Assembly (NCBI GenBank): GCA_022447625.1
Contig: JAKVAX010000003.1
Location: forward strand, 124,001 to 188,000
From: Flavobacteriales bacterium
GTDB taxonomy: Bacteria; Bacteroidota; Bacteroidia; Flavobacteriales_D; Sanyastnellaceae
DNA length: 64,000 bases
Direction: 5' to 3'
Made by a program: the position numbers and the translations under genes. Positions 63,139 through 64,000 of the stretch are shown here, piece by piece; the stretch's first letter is position 1, and each line of letters starts with the position of its first letter. The notes under the pieces are model-generated. The model was not told the DNA's origin and made no database searches. It was given only the letters and a program-made list of their open reading frames with translations.

Positions 63139-63591
63139 TTAAGCCTTATCATGCGTATCCATCACAATCGTCACGGGTCCCTCGTTGACTAATGAAACAT
63201 TCATCATCGCTCCGAATTCCCCGCGCTGCACGAGTTTACCTATGGCTTCCGATAGCTTCGTACAGAAGTGCTCGTAAAGCGGAATGGCTTGGTCAGGTTT
63301 TGCTGCGCGTATAAAAGAAGGTCTGGTTCCCTTCTTATACTTCGCATGCAGTGTAAACTGGCTTATCACTAAGCAGTTGCCATTGACGTTACGTATGTCA
63401 AGATTCATTTTTCCTTCCGCGTCAGCGAAAACTCGCAAAGAAGCTACTTTGCTTGCTAGCCAATCCGCGTCTTCCACTTGGTCATCGACACTGATGCCCA
63501 CTAGGATCATAAAGCCTTGGTCTATTTCACCGATGATCTCTCCTTCTACCTCTACCGAAGCTCGACTTACACGTTGTATGACGATCCGCAC
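63139..63591 (-). CDS. dtd: D-aminoacyl-tRNA deacylase
   Basis: 150 residues from the GTG at 63591 (MRIVIQRVSRASVEVEGE), the standard start and length; the open frame reaches 63666. It hydrolyses D-aminoacyl-tRNA, and Gly mischarged on tRNA-Ala, for proofreading. 'SQFTLHAKYKKGTRPSF' (the SQFTL active-site motif, about 78-94) and 'VNEGPVTIVMDT' (the NxGPVT motif, about 133-144) are present. A one-mismatch 15-bp word (63415-63429) codes FADAE. Confidence 0.97.
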   Translation of the reverse strand: MRIVIQRVSRASVEVEGEIIGEIDQGFMILVGISVDDQVEDADWLASKVASLRVFADAEGKMNLDIRNVNGNCLVISQFTLHAKYKKGTRPSFIRAAKPDQAIPLYEHFCTKLSEAIGKLVQRGEFGAMMNVSLVNEGPVTIVMDTHDKA

Positions 63592-63757
63592 AATTCGAAG
63601 GTAAGGAATTTCATGGTGTAGGTTAATTTGTTCTGTAGACTTGGTCTGGTCTAGGTATAGAGCCAATAGTCATAAGTGAAGTGCACATGGTTCTACGTTG
63701 TTCATATCCTGTATGGATCATGGTAAAACTCTACTGCCTGGATCAAGCTGAAAAACG

Positions 63758-63765
63758 TACTTTTG
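63758..63765 (+). promoter_or_regulatory. -7 element TACTTTTG before purL
   Basis: TACTTTTG matches TAnnTTTG, 19 bases before the purL ATG at 63785; no clear -33 TTG. Confidence 0.5.
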
Positions 63766-63784
63766 CACCAAAGTTTCTTGTCAA

Positions 63785-64000
63785 ATGAGTACAGCCGCAG
63801 CCCAGGAGCTAGCTACCCTCGATCAGGCCCAAGAAATGGGTCTATTGCCAGAAGAGTTCGAACAGATTAAATCGATCCTCGGACGAACACCTAATTTCAC
63901 GGAAATGTGTGTTTACTCTGTTATGTGGAGTGAACACTGTTCTTACAAGAACTCCATCAAGTGGTTGAAGACCCTCCCGAAAGACGGTCCACACATGTTG
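63785..64000 (+). CDS. purL: Phosphoribosylformylglycinamidine synthase, 3' end outside window
   Basis: The first 72 codons are present; the frame runs off the window. '[45 protein letters not shown]' is the N-terminus of PurL, including the [14 protein letters not shown] signature. The start [10 protein letters not shown] fits the roughly 740-residue form that works with PurQ and PurS. It catalyses the ATP-dependent fourth step of purine synthesis. Confidence 0.95.
   Translation, partial: MSTAAAQELATLDQAQEMGLLPEEFEQIKSILGRTPNFTEMCVYSVMWSEHCSYKNSIKWLKTLPKDGPHML

Noticed and set aside
1-64000. tRNA, rRNA, CRISPR arrays, insertion sequences or prophage genes
   Set aside because: None recognised: no transposase, integrase or cas-like proteins, and no cloverleaf-like sequence noticed by eye. 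A covariance-model search would be needed to rule out small RNAs.

Overview
The window looks like part of a chromosome from a marine Bacteroidota of the order Flavobacteriales, near the Schleiferiaceae/Cryomorphaceae. The evidence is type IX secretion (T9SS) C-terminal sorting domains, gliding genes gldB and gldC, TAnnTTTG-type promoter elements, few Shine-Dalgarno sites and a Bacteroidota-style mraZ-to-ftsZ cluster. The genus cannot be named from the sequence alone.

Layout. 1-6 kb: two large Cys-rich secreted proteins with strongly biased codons (the first cut by the window edge) and two small secreted proteins. 6-10 kb, minus: a three-gene operon (MORN/TonB-C envelope protein, short-chain dehydrogenase, M28 peptidase). 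10-12.2 kb, plus: redoxin, nitroreductase, small membrane protein, outer-membrane barrel. 12.2-16 kb: a MarR-YceI pair divergent from a membrane-bound MutS-like ATPase and a TSUP transporter. 16-18.8 kb: small secreted proteins of unknown role. 18.8-35.5 kb, minus: yqeY and the division/cell-wall cluster mraZ-rsmH-ftsL-ftsI-murE-mraY-murD-ftsW-murG-murC-ftsQ-ftsA-(VOC gene)-ftsZ. A perfect 10-bp-periodic GTGGTA array, the likely MraZ operator, lies before mraZ. ftsQ carries an in-frame TAA. 35.8-37.2 kb, plus: a hydrolase and the ribosome-assembly GTPase engB. 37-47 kb: secreted proteins, including an extracellular dikinase-like protein whose domain order resembles glucan water dikinases. 47-52.5 kb: gldC, gldB, a barrel protein, nadE, recQ. 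52.5-64 kb: RBBP9-type hydrolase, DUF1826 protein, a second VPS10/BNR protein, a MazG-type protein, two T9SS proteins, dtd and the start of purL.

How the genes work together. The minus-strand cluster makes lipid-linked peptidoglycan precursors (murC/D/E/G, mraY) and builds the septum (ftsA/Z/Q/L/W/I); murF and ddl are not here. Four proteins carry T9SS sorting domains, and two others end in a Cys-terminated dockerin-like segment instead. Their secretion would use Gld/Spr/Por machinery encoded elsewhere.

The most unusual signal is DNA-level: a 15-bp word, TTCCGCGNTAGCGAA, recurs about 18-20 times (four exact) in unrelated genes and in different reading frames. Intergenic spaces hold several families of imperfect word-like repeats and hairpins.
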